Shown here in pieces: positions 49,045 through 57,447 of a stretch of DNA of 64,000 nucleotides. The notes under the pieces are model-generated. The model was not told where the DNA came from. It saw nothing but the letters and a program-made list of their open reading frames with translations, and made no database searches. The stretch spans positions 1-64,000 of the forward strand of contig NZ_JAAFGS010000001.1 of NCBI RefSeq assembly GCF_011090185.1, in the 5' to 3' direction. Each line of letters starts with the position of its first letter. The first letter of the stretch is position 1. The position numbers were made by a program, and so were the translations under genes. The stretch is from Saccharibacillus alkalitolerans. Lineage in GTDB: Bacteria; Bacillota; Bacilli; Paenibacillales; Paenibacillaceae.

Positions 49045-50637
49045 TTAATAAGGGCCGGCTTCTTTGCCTTTTTCCTCGGACTGCTCGACGGCTTTATCAG
49101 GGTTCGCCTGGCCGCTGACGGCGTCTTCCGGTTTGGCGGACGCCAGACCTTCGGCTACGCGTCGGCCGTAATCGGCGTCGGCCTGCGTGAAGTAGTCGAT
49201 CATCCGCTCCTGAATGTCCGGTTTGCACTGCGACAGGGCGTCGACCAGGTTGGCGATCAGTTCGTCGCGTTCCCAGTCTTCGAACGAGCGATACGTGTCG
49301 CCGGCCTGACCGAAGTTATTCGGGCGATCGATCGGGGCGCGAACCAGCTTGGCGTGGTATTCCGGCTCATGGTCTTTGCCCGGCTTCGGCGCTTCCTTCA
49401 AGCCGCCCATCGAGGACGGTTCGTAATTGACGTGCGGATTCTGCCCCGGCGCGCGGTCCACTTTGTACTGCATCTGGCCGCCGCTCTGGTTGGTGGCCAC
49501 ATGCGTTTTCGGCGCATTGATCGGAAGCTGCAAATAGTTCGCGCCTACCCGGTGACGCTGCGTGTCGGAGTAGGAGAATGTGCGGCCCTGCAGCATTTTG
49601 TCGTCCGAGAAGTCCAGCCCGTCGACGAGGACGCCCGTGCCGAACGCCGCCTGCTCCACTTCCGTGAAATAATCTTCCGGATTGCGGTTCAGCGTCATTT
49701 TGCCGACCGGCAGGAACGGGAACTTGTCCGGCGGCCACAGCTTCGTATCGTCGAGCGGATCGAAATCCAGTTCCGGATGCTCGTGGTCTTCCATGATCTG
49801 GATGCAAAGCTCCCACTCCGGATAATCGCCGCGTTCGATCGCTTCGTACAGATCGAGCGTGGCATGGTTGAAGTTGGTGGCCTGGATTTCGTTCGCTTCT
49901 TTTTGCGTCAGGTTTTTGATGCCCTGCTTGAGCGGCTCCCAATGGTATTTCACCAGCACCGCTTCGCCTTCCGCGTTGACCCATTTATACGTGTTGACGC
50001 CCGAGCCCTGCATCTGCCGGTAGTTGGCCGGAATGCCCCAAGGCGAGTAGACGAAAGTGACCATATGGGTCGCCTCCGGACTGAGCGAGACGAAATCGAA
50101 AAAGCGTTCCGGACTTTGCACGTTCGTGATCGGGTCCGGCTTGAACGCGTGAATCATATCCGGGAATTTGATCGCGTCGCGAATGAAGAAAATTTTCAAG
50201 TTGTTGCCGACGAGGTCCCAGTTGCCGTCTTCCGTGTAGAACTTGGTGGCGAATCCGCGCGGGTCGCGCAGCGTCTCCGGCGAATGCCCGCCGTGGATAA
50301 CGCTCGAGAAGCGGACGAACACCGGCGTTTCCTTGCCTTCTTCCTGGAACAGCTTGGCGCGGGTATACTTGGATACCGGCTCGTCGCCGACTTTGCCGTA
50401 TGCGGTGAAGACGCCGTGAGCGCCTGCTCCGCGTGCGTGAACGACCCGTTCCGGGATGCGTTCGCGGTCGAAGTGGGTAATCTTTTCCAGGAACTGATAG
50501 TTCTCCAAGGTCGTCGGACCGCGGCTGCCTACCGTGCGCACGTTTTGATTGTCGCGTACGGGATGGCCCTGCCGGGTGGTCAAGGTCATGTTGTCTTCCT
50601 GCTCGCTGCCTGTCTTCGGTTTCTGTTCGTCGGTCAT
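49045..50637 (-). CDS. Haem catalase (KatA/KatE type)
   Basis: Breaks hydrogen peroxide into water and oxygen. It has 530 residues. The active-site histidine is in [14 protein letters not shown], the asparagine in [15 protein letters not shown], and the proximal haem-ligating tyrosine in [15 protein letters not shown]. Length is between small (about 480) and large (about 700) clades; the extra residues form a hydrophilic C-terminal tail. I choose ATG 50637 (MTDEQK), eight bases after AAGGGG; the ATG at 50655 would overlap that site. A sigma-B-like promoter lies about 70 bases upstream. Confidence 0.94.
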   Translation of the reverse strand: MTDEQKPKTGSEQEDNMTLTTRQGHPVRDNQNVRTVGSRGPTTLENYQFLEKITHFDRERIPERVVHARGAGAHGVFTAYGKVGDEPVSKYTRAKLFQEEGKETPVFVRFSSVIHGGHSPETLRDPRGFATKFYTEDGNWDLVGNNLKIFFIRDAIKFPDMIHAFKPDPITNVQSPERFFDFVSLSPEATHMVTFVYSPWGIPANYRQMQGSGVNTYKWVNAEGEAVLVKYHWEPLKQGIKNLTQKEANEIQATNFNHATLDLYEAIERGDYPEWELCIQIMEDHEHPELDFDPLDDTKLWPPDKFPFLPVGKMTLNRNPEDYFTEVEQAAFGTGVLVDGLDFSDDKMLQGRTFSYSDTQRHRVGANYLQLPINAPKTHVATNQSGGQMQYKVDRAPGQNPHVNYEPSSMGGLKEAPKPGKDHEPEYHAKLVRAPIDRPNNFGQAGDTYRSFEDWERDELIANLVDALSQCKPDIQERMIDYFTQADADYGRRVAEGLASAKPEDAVSGQANPDKAVEQSEEKGKEAGPY

Positions 50638-50707
50638 TTGAAGTCCCCTTCCCATCGCTCGGATAATGGAGGTGCAAACTTACATAAAATGGGCATACGT
50701 CAACCCT

Positions 50708-50733
50708 TTACCCGGTGGTTCAATCGTTAAAAC
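50708..50733 (-). promoter_or_regulatory. Sigma-B-like promoter for catalase
   Basis: On the minus strand GTTTTA (50733-50728) and GGGTAA (50713-50708) are separated by 14 bases, close to the sigma-B consensus GTTTAA/GGGTAT. KatE of B. subtilis is a classic sigma-B target. No PerR box was recognised. Confidence 0.6.
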
Positions 50734-50785
50734 GTCGCTTGGGCTTCCTTCATCGAACCTTCATCCGGCTTTCGTCGGCGAAAAG

Positions 50786-50816
50786 CGAAAAAAGACGCTC
50801 CGGGTCGGAAGCGTCT
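50786..50816 (-). terminator. Rho-independent terminator after the AI-2E-family gene
   Basis: On the minus strand AGACGCT and AGCGTCT form the stem and TTTTTTCGC follows. It separates this gene from the catalase gene, which reads in the same direction. Confidence 0.85.
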
Positions 50817-50842
50817 CGGGTGTTAAGGAGGGAGAAAGGCTG

Positions 50843-52039
50843 TCAATCCGGCAGATTCGGATCGGACGGCGGCACGGCGGAAGAGGGAGCGGGCGACCCG
50901 GCGGGATCGGCGGAAGCCGCCGGCTGCGGACCGGAAGGACTCAGCGGATGGACGGCGAATTCCTCCTGCGGCATGCGGATCCAGCGCTGCAGATAGCCCT
51001 GCTGAAGCAGTTCTTTGATCAGGATCAGCAGAATCGGGGCCAGCACGAGACCGGCCATTCCGAACAGCGACGTGGAGATCAGCACGAACGACAGCATCAG
51101 GTAAGCGGAAGAAATGCCGATCGAGTTGCCCGCAATCTTCGGCTCGAGCAGTTGGCGGGTGAGCATGACGACGGCAAGCAGCACGATGAGCCCGATCGCA
51201 AGGCCGGTGTTGCCGACGATAAACAGGTAGACGACCCACGGAATGAAAATGGCGGGAACGCCGAGCAGCGGCAGGATGTCGAACAGCGCCGAAACGATCG
51301 AAATGGCGAAGGCATTGTCCACCCTCAGAATCAGCAGTCCCGCGTAGACAATGACGAACGTAATGAAGACCAGAATCGCTTGAGCTTTCAGATAAGAGCC
51401 GATCGAACGAAAGACGTGATTTTTCAAAAAGGCGAACGCCGTCTTCAGCGTATTCGGCGTTTTCTCACCTGCGATCTTCTTCCACCAAACAATTTCGGAG
51501 CTGAGGAAGAAAGCCAAAATAATCGACAGCGTGAAGCTGACGATAAAGCTGGAGAACGACGTCAGGAACGCCAGCACATGCGCGAACGCGTATTTCAGCC
51601 AAACGGTGAGCTGATCCGTGAACATCGCGAAATATTCGTTGGCTTTTTCCACGGTACCGGCCGGCAGCGCGTTGAGCTCATTGTGCAAAAACTCGGTGAG
51701 ATTGGCGAAATGATGCTGCACGATCGCCGTATATTCGGGCAGGTTATCCGTCAGCCGCGCAATTTGCGAAACGAAGATCAGACCCGCGCCGAACAGCGCC
51801 CCGAGAATGATCAGCACGAAAACCAGTACCGAGATCGCGGCGGCAAGCGGCTTGGGCACTTTTCTCCGATTCAGGAAGCGGGCGAACGGTTCGATAACGA
51901 GATAGACGACGAGAGACAGGAAAATGGGGGCGGCGATGCCGTACAGCCAGCTGAACGCAAGCATGACCAGATAGACGGTCAGGATGATCAGGGCAATGTC
52001 GAAAGCCGTGCGCCAATATTTTCGGTACAACGAGATCAT
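50843..52039 (-). CDS. AI-2E family transporter-like membrane protein
   Basis: A 398-residue protein with about 7-8 membrane spans and the AI-2E (PerM/YtvI) family pattern: VVYLVIEPFARFLNRRKVPKPLAAAIS, FFLSSEIVWWKKIAGE, SALFDILPLLGVPAIFIPWVVYL and RQLLEPKIAGNSIGI. Family members include quorum-signal exporters, Na+/H+ antiporters and sporulation proteins; the substrate here is unknown. The C-terminal tail is Pro/Ser/Ala-rich. ATG 52039 has GAAGGAG upstream; an upstream ATG at 52138 would add 33 hydrophilic residues without a site. Confidence 0.85.
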   Translation of the reverse strand: MISLYRKYWRTAFDIALIILTVYLVMLAFSWLYGIAAPIFLSLVVYLVIEPFARFLNRRKVPKPLAAAISVLVFVLIILGALFGAGLIFVSQIARLTDNLPEYTAIVQHHFANLTEFLHNELNALPAGTVEKANEYFAMFTDQLTVWLKYAFAHVLAFLTSFSSFIVSFTLSIILAFFLSSEIVWWKKIAGEKTPNTLKTAFAFLKNHVFRSIGSYLKAQAILVFITFVIVYAGLLILRVDNAFAISIVSALFDILPLLGVPAIFIPWVVYLFIVGNTGLAIGLIVLLAVVMLTRQLLEPKIAGNSIGISSAYLMLSFVLISTSLFGMAGLVLAPILLILIKELLQQGYLQRWIRMPQEEFAVHPLSPSGPQPAASADPAGSPAPSSAVPPSDPNLPD

Positions 52040-52090
52040 GAATACGCTCCTTCGTGAACATGCCGGACGGCGGAAGCCCGCACTTTGGCA

Positions 52091-52118
52091 TTGATTCGAT
52101 TGATTCCTATGATAAAAT
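52091..52118 (+). promoter_or_regulatory. Promoter for the polysaccharide deacetylase gene
   Basis: TTGATT at 52091-52096 and TAAAAT at 52113-52118 have a 16-base spacer, 75 bases before the start codon. A candidate for the opposite strand (TTGCTC, 18 bases, TATCAT at about 52140-52111) overlaps it, so the divergent promoters may interfere. Confidence 0.5.
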
Positions 52119-52192
52119 AAAGGGATAACGGTGAGCAATAGAACAAGCGAACTTTTGCTCGGACTTCAAACAGAGAGAAACGGAGAGCGGAA

Positions 52193-53635
52193 ATGGAAAC
52201 GACCTTGCTGATATGGCTATTTTACTTATCTTCTTTTTACGCATTCATTCCGGGGTTGATCAGCCGGATTTTCGGTTTCCGGGCTTTTCGCAAAGGAAAA
52301 AGTGAAACGGAACTTGCCCTGACGTTTGACGACGGGCCGGACCCGAGGTATACGGCGCAGCTGCTCGATCTGCTAAAGCGGTACGAAGCTAAAGCGACGT
52401 TTTTTGTTGTGGGCTCTCATGCGGTACAGCATCCCGAGCTGCTCGAGCGCATGCAGGCCGAGGGACATGCGATCGGGATTCATAATTATGTACATCGGAC
52501 CAATTGGTTGATGTGGCCCGGGTCTGTGCGCAAGCAGGTTAACCGGACCAACGAAGTCATCGAAAAGGTGACGGGGCAGCGCGCCGTCTATTACCGTCCG
52601 CCCTGGGGGATCGTGAATCTGTTCGATCTGGTCGGCCGGACGGAACTGAGGCTCGTGCTCTGGTCGGGCATTTTCGGAGATTGGCGCAAACGGCTCGGCG
52701 AAGAACGCCTGCTCAAGCGGATGCGGCGCAAAATGCGCGGCGGCGAGGTGCTGGTGCTGCACGACTGCGGCGCGACGCTCGGAGCGAACGACAAGGCGCC
52801 GGAAAATATGCTGCGCGCACTGGAACGGTTTTTGGAAGAAGCATACGGCAAAGGCTTGAAAAGCGTGACGATCGAACGGCTGATGGAAACGACCAAGAAA
52901 GCGGGTGTCAAAGAAATGGGAAAAATTTCTCCGCTCAAAAAACTGTTGGTTGGCGGTTGGTTGATCTACGAACGGGGTTTCCGCTTCGTATTCCGTCTGC
53001 GCGAAGCCGAGAACGCGCCGCTTTATCATTTTCGTCCTACCCGTTATTCGGGCCGCCCGCTGGATCTGGGCAACGGCGAAATGCTGGTCAAGGGCGATCG
53101 GATCGTGGAACTGCATTTCGACAACAAAATGCTGTTCGAATTCGGCAGCCGCTCCCGTTCGGCGGTACAGCTGGCCATTCTCATGATCCGCGGAACGGAA
53201 CAGAGCTTCCCGGGGATCGCGGAGTACATCCGGAAAGATCCCGAGCTGCGCCGCGCCAAAGCGGTTTACGCGGTGAGCATGGTCAACCGGGGGCCCGAAC
53301 AGTTCGGCTTCCGGATTTACGATATGCCCGACGGTCTGTTTGCGCGCGCTACCCGCCTTTATTTGAAACTGCTGTTATGGGCGATCCATCCTTTGGGAAG
53401 CGCGCGTCTGCATGAACAGAGCGAGTTTCTGGTGCCCAAAGTGATGGTGATGCCGATGGAGACGATGCTGACCCGGGATTTCAAAGCGGATAAGCGCAAA
53501 GGGCGCGGAAAATCCGTTCAACAAGAAAGCGCAATGCCCGAGGTCAAAGGATTGGCGGCGGAAACTCAGGCGGAAAGCGCAATGCCGCTCGTGCGCCCGG
53601 ACGGAAAAAGCGCGGAAGCGGCCACGGTACGCTAA
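52193..53635 (+). CDS. NodB-type polysaccharide deacetylase with YkoP-like C-terminal domain
   Basis: A 480-residue protein in two parts. Residues about 1-235 form an N-terminal membrane helix and a NodB deacetylase: TFDDGPD (44-50), a metal motif H97-N-Y-V-H101 (N replaces the usual Ser/Thr), RPPWG (135-139) and LVLHD (187-191). Residues about 245-430 resemble the separate B. subtilis protein YkoP (GEMLVKGDRIVELHFDN, SMVNRGPEQFGFRIYD). The hydrophilic tail carries two QESAMP/AESAMP repeats. It should deacetylate wall or envelope glycans; the C-terminal role is unknown. It ends at a bidirectional terminator. Confidence 0.87.
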   Translation: METTLLIWLFYLSSFYAFIPGLISRIFGFRAFRKGKSETELALTFDDGPDPRYTAQLLDLLKRYEAKATFFVVGSHAVQHPELLERMQAEGHAIGIHNYVHRTNWLMWPGSVRKQVNRTNEVIEKVTGQRAVYYRPPWGIVNLFDLVGRTELRLVLWSGIFGDWRKRLGEERLLKRMRRKMRGGEVLVLHDCGATLGANDKAPENMLRALERFLEEAYGKGLKSVTIERLMETTKKAGVKEMGKISPLKKLLVGGWLIYERGFRFVFRLREAENAPLYHFRPTRYSGRPLDLGNGEMLVKGDRIVELHFDNKMLFEFGSRSRSAVQLAILMIRGTEQSFPGIAEYIRKDPELRRAKAVYAVSMVNRGPEQFGFRIYDMPDGLFARATRLYLKLLLWAIHPLGSARLHEQSEFLVPKVMVMPMETMLTRDFKADKRKGRGKSVQQESAMPEVKGLAAETQAESAMPLVRPDGKSAEAATVR

Positions 53636-53671
53636 CCGGAAGCGAACCCCCGAGCATGAAGAAAACGTGGT

Positions 53672-53726
53672 AAAAAAAGGACTTCGACTCCCGCCGAAAA
53701 AGCGCGGTTCGAAGTCCTTTTCGTTT
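53672..53726. terminator. Bidirectional terminator between deacetylase gene and ilvD
   Basis: AAAAAAAGGACTTCGA pairs with TCGAAGTCCTTTT across a 24-base loop. A tracts on the left and T on the right allow termination of both convergent genes. Confidence 0.88.
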
Positions 53727-53795
53727 TGTGCCGTCGGAATCGCGCGATAGCGGGACTGCCGGTCCTTTTTCTGCCGGCCCGCTTCCGAGGGAGAA

Positions 53796-55481
53796 TCAGA
53801 TTTTCATGATTCCGCCCATGCTGGCGTTGGTGACGAGCTTGGAGTAGCGGGCCAGATAGCCGGTTTTGACTTTCGGTTCGAAGCCCTGCCAATTCGCGCG
53901 GCGGGCGGCAAATTCCTCGTCGCTGATCTCCAGCTGGATGGTGCGCTTGTTCAGATCCAGTTCGATGAAGTCGCCGTCTTCCACGAACGCGATCGGTCCG
54001 CCTTCCGCCGCTTCCGGCGAAATATGGCCGATGCTGATGCCGCGCGATGCGCCGGAGAAACGCCCGTCCGTGATCAGGCCGACTTTGGCGCCGAGACCCA
54101 TGCCGACGATCTGGGACGTCGGAGCGAGCATTTCCGGCATGCCGGGTCCGCCTTTCGGTCCTTCGTAGCGAATGACGACCACGTGGCCTTCCTTGATCCG
54201 GCCTTTCGCGATGCCTTCCAGCGCTTCTTCCTGGGAATCGAAGCAGATGGCCGGGCCTCTGTGATAGCCGCCGACCGAAGGGTCGACCGCGCCGACTTTG
54301 ATGATCGCGCCTTCCGGAGCCAGATTGCCGAACAGAACGGCAAGGCCTCCGCGCTCGGAATGCGGGTTATCGATCTTGTGGATGACCTCGGTGTTTTGGA
54401 TCTCCTGACCTTCGACGTTCTCTCTGATCGTCTTGCCCGTTACGGTAATCCGGTCGGCGTGCAGGGCGCCCGGCTTTTTCAGCAGCTCGTTCAATACCGC
54501 GCTGACGCCGCCCGCGTTATGCACGTCTTCGATATGCCAGTCGGATGCCGGAGCGAGCTTGGCCAGGTGAGGAACCCGGTTCGCCACTTCGTTGATGCGT
54601 TCGATCGGATATTCGATGCCCGCTTCTTGAGCGAGAGCCAGCGTGTGCAGAACCGTATTGGTCGATCCGCCCATTGCCATATCCAGCGCGAAGGCGTTGT
54701 CGATCGCTTCGACCGTCACGATGTCGCGCGGCTTCAGATCCAGCTTGATCAGTTCCATCAGCTGCGTCGCGGATTGGCGAACGAAGTCGCGGCGTTCCGG
54801 AGCGACGGCGAGGATGGTTCCGTTGCCCGGCATGGCCAGGCCGAGCGCTTCGGCGAGGCAGTTCATGGAGTTCGCGGTGAACATGCCCGAGCACGATCCG
54901 CAGGTCGGACAGCCGTACTGTTCGAGCTCCAGCAGCGTCTGGTCGTCGATTTTGCCGACCTGATGCGCGCCGACGCCTTCGAAGACCGAAGTCAGGGAGA
55001 TGGAGCGTCCGTTTTTGTCCTTGCCGGCTTTCATCGGTCCGCCGCTGACGAACACGGTCGGAATGTTGACGCGCAGCGCGCCCATCAGCATGCCCGGCGT
55101 GATCTTGTCGCAGTTCGGAATGCACACCATGCCGTCGAACCAGTGCGCGGAGACGACCGTCTCCACCGAGTCGGCGATGATCTCGCGGCTTGGCAGGGAA
55201 TAGCGCATGCCGATATGGCCCATGGCGATGCCGTCGTCGACGCCGATCGTATTGAACTCGAACGGTACGCCGCCGGCTTCGCGGATCGCTTCCTTCACGA
55301 TCTTGCCGAATTCCTGCAGGTGCACGTGACCCGGCACGATATCGATATAAGAGTTGCAGACCGCGATAAACGGCTTGCCGAAATCTTCTTCTTTGACTCC
55401 GGCCGCACGCAGCAGGCTGCGGTGCGGTGCGCGGTCAAATCCTTTTTTGATCATGTCGGAACGCATTTTCTTTGGTGCCAT
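53796..55481 (-). CDS. ilvD: Dihydroxy-acid dehydratase
   Basis: Fe-S enzyme of branched-chain amino acid and pantothenate synthesis that dehydrates 2,3-dihydroxy-isovalerate and -methylvalerate. It has 561 residues. Cluster cysteines lie in [14 protein letters not shown] and [42 protein letters not shown] is the C-terminal active-site region. Sequence and length fit IlvD rather than 6-phosphogluconate dehydratase (Edd), even though eda lies nearby on the other strand. It is monocistronic, away from other ilv genes, with GGGGGGAAAG as ribosome site. Confidence 0.95.
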   Translation of the reverse strand: MAPKKMRSDMIKKGFDRAPHRSLLRAAGVKEEDFGKPFIAVCNSYIDIVPGHVHLQEFGKIVKEAIREAGGVPFEFNTIGVDDGIAMGHIGMRYSLPSREIIADSVETVVSAHWFDGMVCIPNCDKITPGMLMGALRVNIPTVFVSGGPMKAGKDKNGRSISLTSVFEGVGAHQVGKIDDQTLLELEQYGCPTCGSCSGMFTANSMNCLAEALGLAMPGNGTILAVAPERRDFVRQSATQLMELIKLDLKPRDIVTVEAIDNAFALDMAMGGSTNTVLHTLALAQEAGIEYPIERINEVANRVPHLAKLAPASDWHIEDVHNAGGVSAVLNELLKKPGALHADRITVTGKTIRENVEGQEIQNTEVIHKIDNPHSERGGLAVLFGNLAPEGAIIKVGAVDPSVGGYHRGPAICFDSQEEALEGIAKGRIKEGHVVVIRYEGPKGGPGMPEMLAPTSQIVGMGLGAKVGLITDGRFSGASRGISIGHISPEAAEGGPIAFVEDGDFIELDLNKRTIQLEISDEEFAARRANWQGFEPKVKTGYLARYSKLVTNASMGGIMKI

Positions 55482-55609
55482 GATGACTTTCCCCCCAAAA
55501 CGATGATTGAAATGAGCGCTTTAGCGCGTTTGCCCGTCAAAGCAAAGGCATAAGACAAAAATGAAGCTAAATTTCTAACCAGTCTAACATATGCCGTTAC
55601 TTTTTACTA

Positions 55610-55672
55610 GGGCGTGCACGCAAACTTCGAAGGCGGCCAAAGATGTACGTCGTTAAGTTTGCGTACAGGCCC
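55610..55672. repeat. Imperfect inverted repeat with 18-base arms
   Basis: Arm GGGCGTGCACGCAAACTT (55610-55627) matches the complement of 55655-55672 at 16 of 18 positions, with a 27-base spacer. It lacks a T tract and flanking coding, so it may be a small repeat element or the ends of a decayed insertion. Confidence 0.6.
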
Positions 55673-55723
55673 TACCAAACCTTAAAAAATGGACGGGGCC
55701 GACCTCCGCTTATCTCCGCGCAG

Positions 55724-55797
55724 CAAAAAAAGCGCGTCCAGGCGAAAGAGCCGAACACGCTGACGAACGTTATTTCGGCTCTTTCGCTTGGAGCGCG
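55724..55797 (-). terminator. Rho-independent terminator after the KGG-repeat gene
   Basis: A very long stem (about 18 pairs, 55739-55756 with 55773-55790, extended by GCGCG pairing) surrounds an 18-base loop. On the minus strand it is followed by TTTTTTTGCTG. Confidence 0.85.
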
Positions 55798-55841
55798 CGA
55801 AGGGTTTGGGGACCAATCCGGAAGATTGTTCGAGCAGCGGA

Positions 55842-56093
55842 TTACTTTTGTCCGCCTTTGCGTCCGATTTCCCGATAGAAGTCTTTGTCGTGGGAATTGG
55901 AAGTCGCTTCTCCGCCTTTGCGTCCGATCTCCTGGTAGAACTCCCGGCTGTGCGACTTGGCCGTGGCTTTCCCGCCTTTGCGTCCGATTTCCTGGTAAAA
56001 CTCCCGGCTGTGCTTTTTCGCAGTAGCTTCGCCGCCCAGGCGACCGGCTTCTTCGCGACTCATTTTCTTGTTGCCCGACTGACTGTTCGCCAT
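55842..56093 (-). CDS. KGG-repeat general stress protein
   Basis: An 83-residue hydrophilic protein built from about four 20-residue units with the consensus HSREFYQEIGRKGGKATAKS. This is the stress-induced KGG repeat of proteins such as GsiB and E. coli YciG/ConS-like proteins, thought to protect against desiccation or general stress. The repeats are also visible as 60-base tandem DNA repeats. ATG 56093 has GAGGAGTGAT upstream. A sigma-B-like promoter and a strong terminator flank it, so it is a single-gene unit. Confidence 0.9.
   Translation of the reverse strand: MANSQSGNKKMSREEAGRLGGEATAKKHSREFYQEIGRKGGKATAKSHSREFYQEIGRKGGEATSNSHDKDFYREIGRKGGQK
55851..56030. repeat. Three tandem 60-base repeats within the KGG gene
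   Basis: Units beginning near 55852, 55912 and 55972 share CGCCTTTGCGTCCGAT and differ mainly at synonymous or conservative positions. They encode the 20-residue KGG motif and are coding repeats, not CRISPR. Confidence 0.85.
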
Positions 56094-56138
56094 CTCAATC
56101 ACTCCTCAGTAGTTGTTATTGCCGCGTGCACCAACTAT

Positions 56139-56164
56139 TTACCACGGCTTTTTTGCGATGAAAC
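56139..56164 (-). promoter_or_regulatory. Sigma-B-like promoter for the KGG-repeat gene
   Basis: On the minus strand GTTTCA (56164-56159) and TGGTAA (56144-56139) are 14 bases apart and 45 bases before the start codon. The spacing equals that of the catalase and PfpI candidates. Confidence 0.45.
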
Positions 56165-56454
56165 GCCGAGCAAGCTTAAAAAAGCCCCACCACGAAAGGT
56201 TTTCTTTCCAAATCCTTGCAGTCATGCGGGTTGGTGAGCATGCACATTTTTTTCGCTCCGCTCCCTTGATTTTCGCTTCGGGAGGCGCAAACGGGCAAAA
56301 CCGCTTCGAACATGCGGCGATGGACTGTCGAAACGACCTTGATTCGCACGATCGCAGCGTAACGAACCGCCGCATTTTGTTAGGTGCTTTTCTGTTTTTC
56401 CAATTCTTCCGAGAGAAATGAACGTTCATATCGGTGTTTTTTCGTTTTTTTTCA
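56165..56454. other. Gene-free stretch upstream of eda
   Basis: Weak open frames occur on both strands but have unusual composition (rich in Arg, Lys, Phe, Cys), no ribosome site and no family resemblance. I see no gene or recognised regulatory element apart from the flanking promoters. Confidence 0.5.
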
Positions 56455-56484
56455 TTGACACTGCAAACGGGCTTGCCTCACAAT
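56455..56484 (+). promoter_or_regulatory. Promoter for eda
   Basis: A perfect TTGACA at 56455-56460 is followed after 18 bases by CACAAT (56479-56484). The -10 is weak. The start codon lies about 95 bases downstream. Confidence 0.5.
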
Positions 56485-56577
56485 GAAAGCGGGTACAGGC
56501 GGCGGAAAATCGCGTATGCCAAAATGTCGGCCGTATTCGCCGCACGCGGCCGGAATTCGGAGAGGAATGGGAAGCGA

Positions 56578-57246
56578 ATGAAAAAGATCAAAGTGCTGCA
56601 GCGCATTCTCGACTGCGGCGTGGTGGCGGTTCTGCGCGGAGATTCCCCGGAGCAGGTCGTGGAGATGGCGGAGCAGGCAATCGCCGGCGGCGTCAAAATT
56701 ATCGAAATTACAATGACGGTACCCAACGCGCTTCAGGCGATCGAAAGACTGAGCCGGATCTATAACCCGGAAGCGCCGATGGATTCGGAGCGTTTTGCGG
56801 TAATCGGAGCCGGCACGGTTTTGGAGCCGCATACGGCACGCATGGCCATCATGTCCGGAGCGCAGTTTGTCGTCTCGCCAGCCCTTAACGAAGATACGAT
56901 CAAGCTGTGCAACCTGTATCGGATTCCCGTCATGCCGGGTGTGGTGACCATTTCCGATCTGTTGAAGGGGCTTGAACTGGGCGCGGACGTGATGAAGCTT
57001 TTCCCGGGAAATATGTTCGAACCTTCCATCATCAAAACGTTCAAAGGACCGGTCCCTCAAGCCAACCTGATGCCGACCGGGGGCGTATCCGTCGACAATC
57101 TCGGCGACTGGATCGCGGGCGGAGCGGTGGCGGTCGGCATCGGTTCGGATTTGACCAGCGAAGCGCTGAAGACCGGCGACATGTCGAAAATACGCGATAA
57201 GGCGGCGCAGTATACGGAAGCGTATCGCCGGGCAAAAGGATACTGA
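56578..57246 (+). CDS. eda: 2-dehydro-3-deoxy-phosphogluconate aldolase (KDPG/KHG aldolase)
   Basis: Class I aldolase of 222 residues splitting KDPG to pyruvate and glyceraldehyde 3-phosphate. The Schiff-base lysine is K140 in DVMKLFPGN and the catalytic glutamate is E43 in IIEITM; LMPTGGV binds phosphate. ATG 56578 is chosen; the frame upstream to 56434 does not look coding, and GGAGAGG lies 12 bases before. No edd, kdgK or hexuronate genes are adjacent, so its pathway (Entner-Doudoroff or uronate breakdown) is not shown here. Confidence 0.92.
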   Translation: MKKIKVLQRILDCGVVAVLRGDSPEQVVEMAEQAIAGGVKIIEITMTVPNALQAIERLSRIYNPEAPMDSERFAVIGAGTVLEPHTARMAIMSGAQFVVSPALNEDTIKLCNLYRIPVMPGVVTISDLLKGLELGADVMKLFPGNMFEPSIIKTFKGPVPQANLMPTGGVSVDNLGDWIAGGAVAVGIGSDLTSEALKTGDMSKIRDKAAQYTEAYRRAKGY

Positions 57247-57257
57247 ACGAAAACGGG

Positions 57258-57302
57258 AGTCCGCGCGAATTCCATCGTCCCGAGGCGCGGGCTTCTTTTT
57301 TA
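57258..57302 (+). terminator. Rho-independent terminator after eda
   Basis: GTCCGCGC (57259-57266) pairs with GCGCGGGC (57285-57292) with one wobble, followed by TTCTTTTTT. Confidence 0.82.
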
Positions 57303-57326
57303 TGCCGGGATTCGCGGAGGACGACT

Positions 57327-57355
57327 TTGCCGGACCGTCGGACTTTCTCTATAAT
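57327..57355 (+). promoter_or_regulatory. Sigma-A promoter for the alpha/beta hydrolase gene
   Basis: TTGCCG at 57327-57332 and a perfect TATAAT at 57350-57355 are separated by 17 bases. Confidence 0.8.
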
Positions 57356-57447
57356 GAGACAGGGAAAGTCCGTATCGGGCCCTTGGACCGCTGCTGCGGG
57401 AAACCCGGAGGATACGGAACAAGAAAGCAAGCGAGGAGGACTTTTTT

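Larger units (their letters stand above)
55482..55841. other. Gene-free stretch between KGG gene and ilvD
   Basis: I see no coding sequence. It holds the ilvD leader (with a GCGCTTTAGCGC inverted repeat at about 55517-55528), an imperfect 18-base inverted repeat at 55610-55672, and the terminator of the KGG gene. No T-box or other known riboswitch was recognised upstream of ilvD. Confidence 0.6.

Noticed and set aside
49012-50730. 572-residue plus-strand open frame opposite catalase
   Set aside because: Catalase active-site motifs on the minus strand are unambiguous, and the opposite frame is an Arg/Val-rich shadow.
53796-55481. Edd (6-phosphogluconate dehydratase) paired with eda
   Set aside because: Length (561) and sequence motifs match dihydroxy-acid dehydratase; orientation is opposite to eda and a stress gene lies between.
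55851-56030. Tandem repeats resembling a CRISPR array
   Set aside because: The 60-base units are contiguous, without spacers, and encode KGG motifs in one open frame.
56139-56429. 96-residue minus-strand open frame upstream of the KGG gene
   Set aside because: It has no ribosome site or family resemblance, and its 3' end overlaps the KGG promoter.
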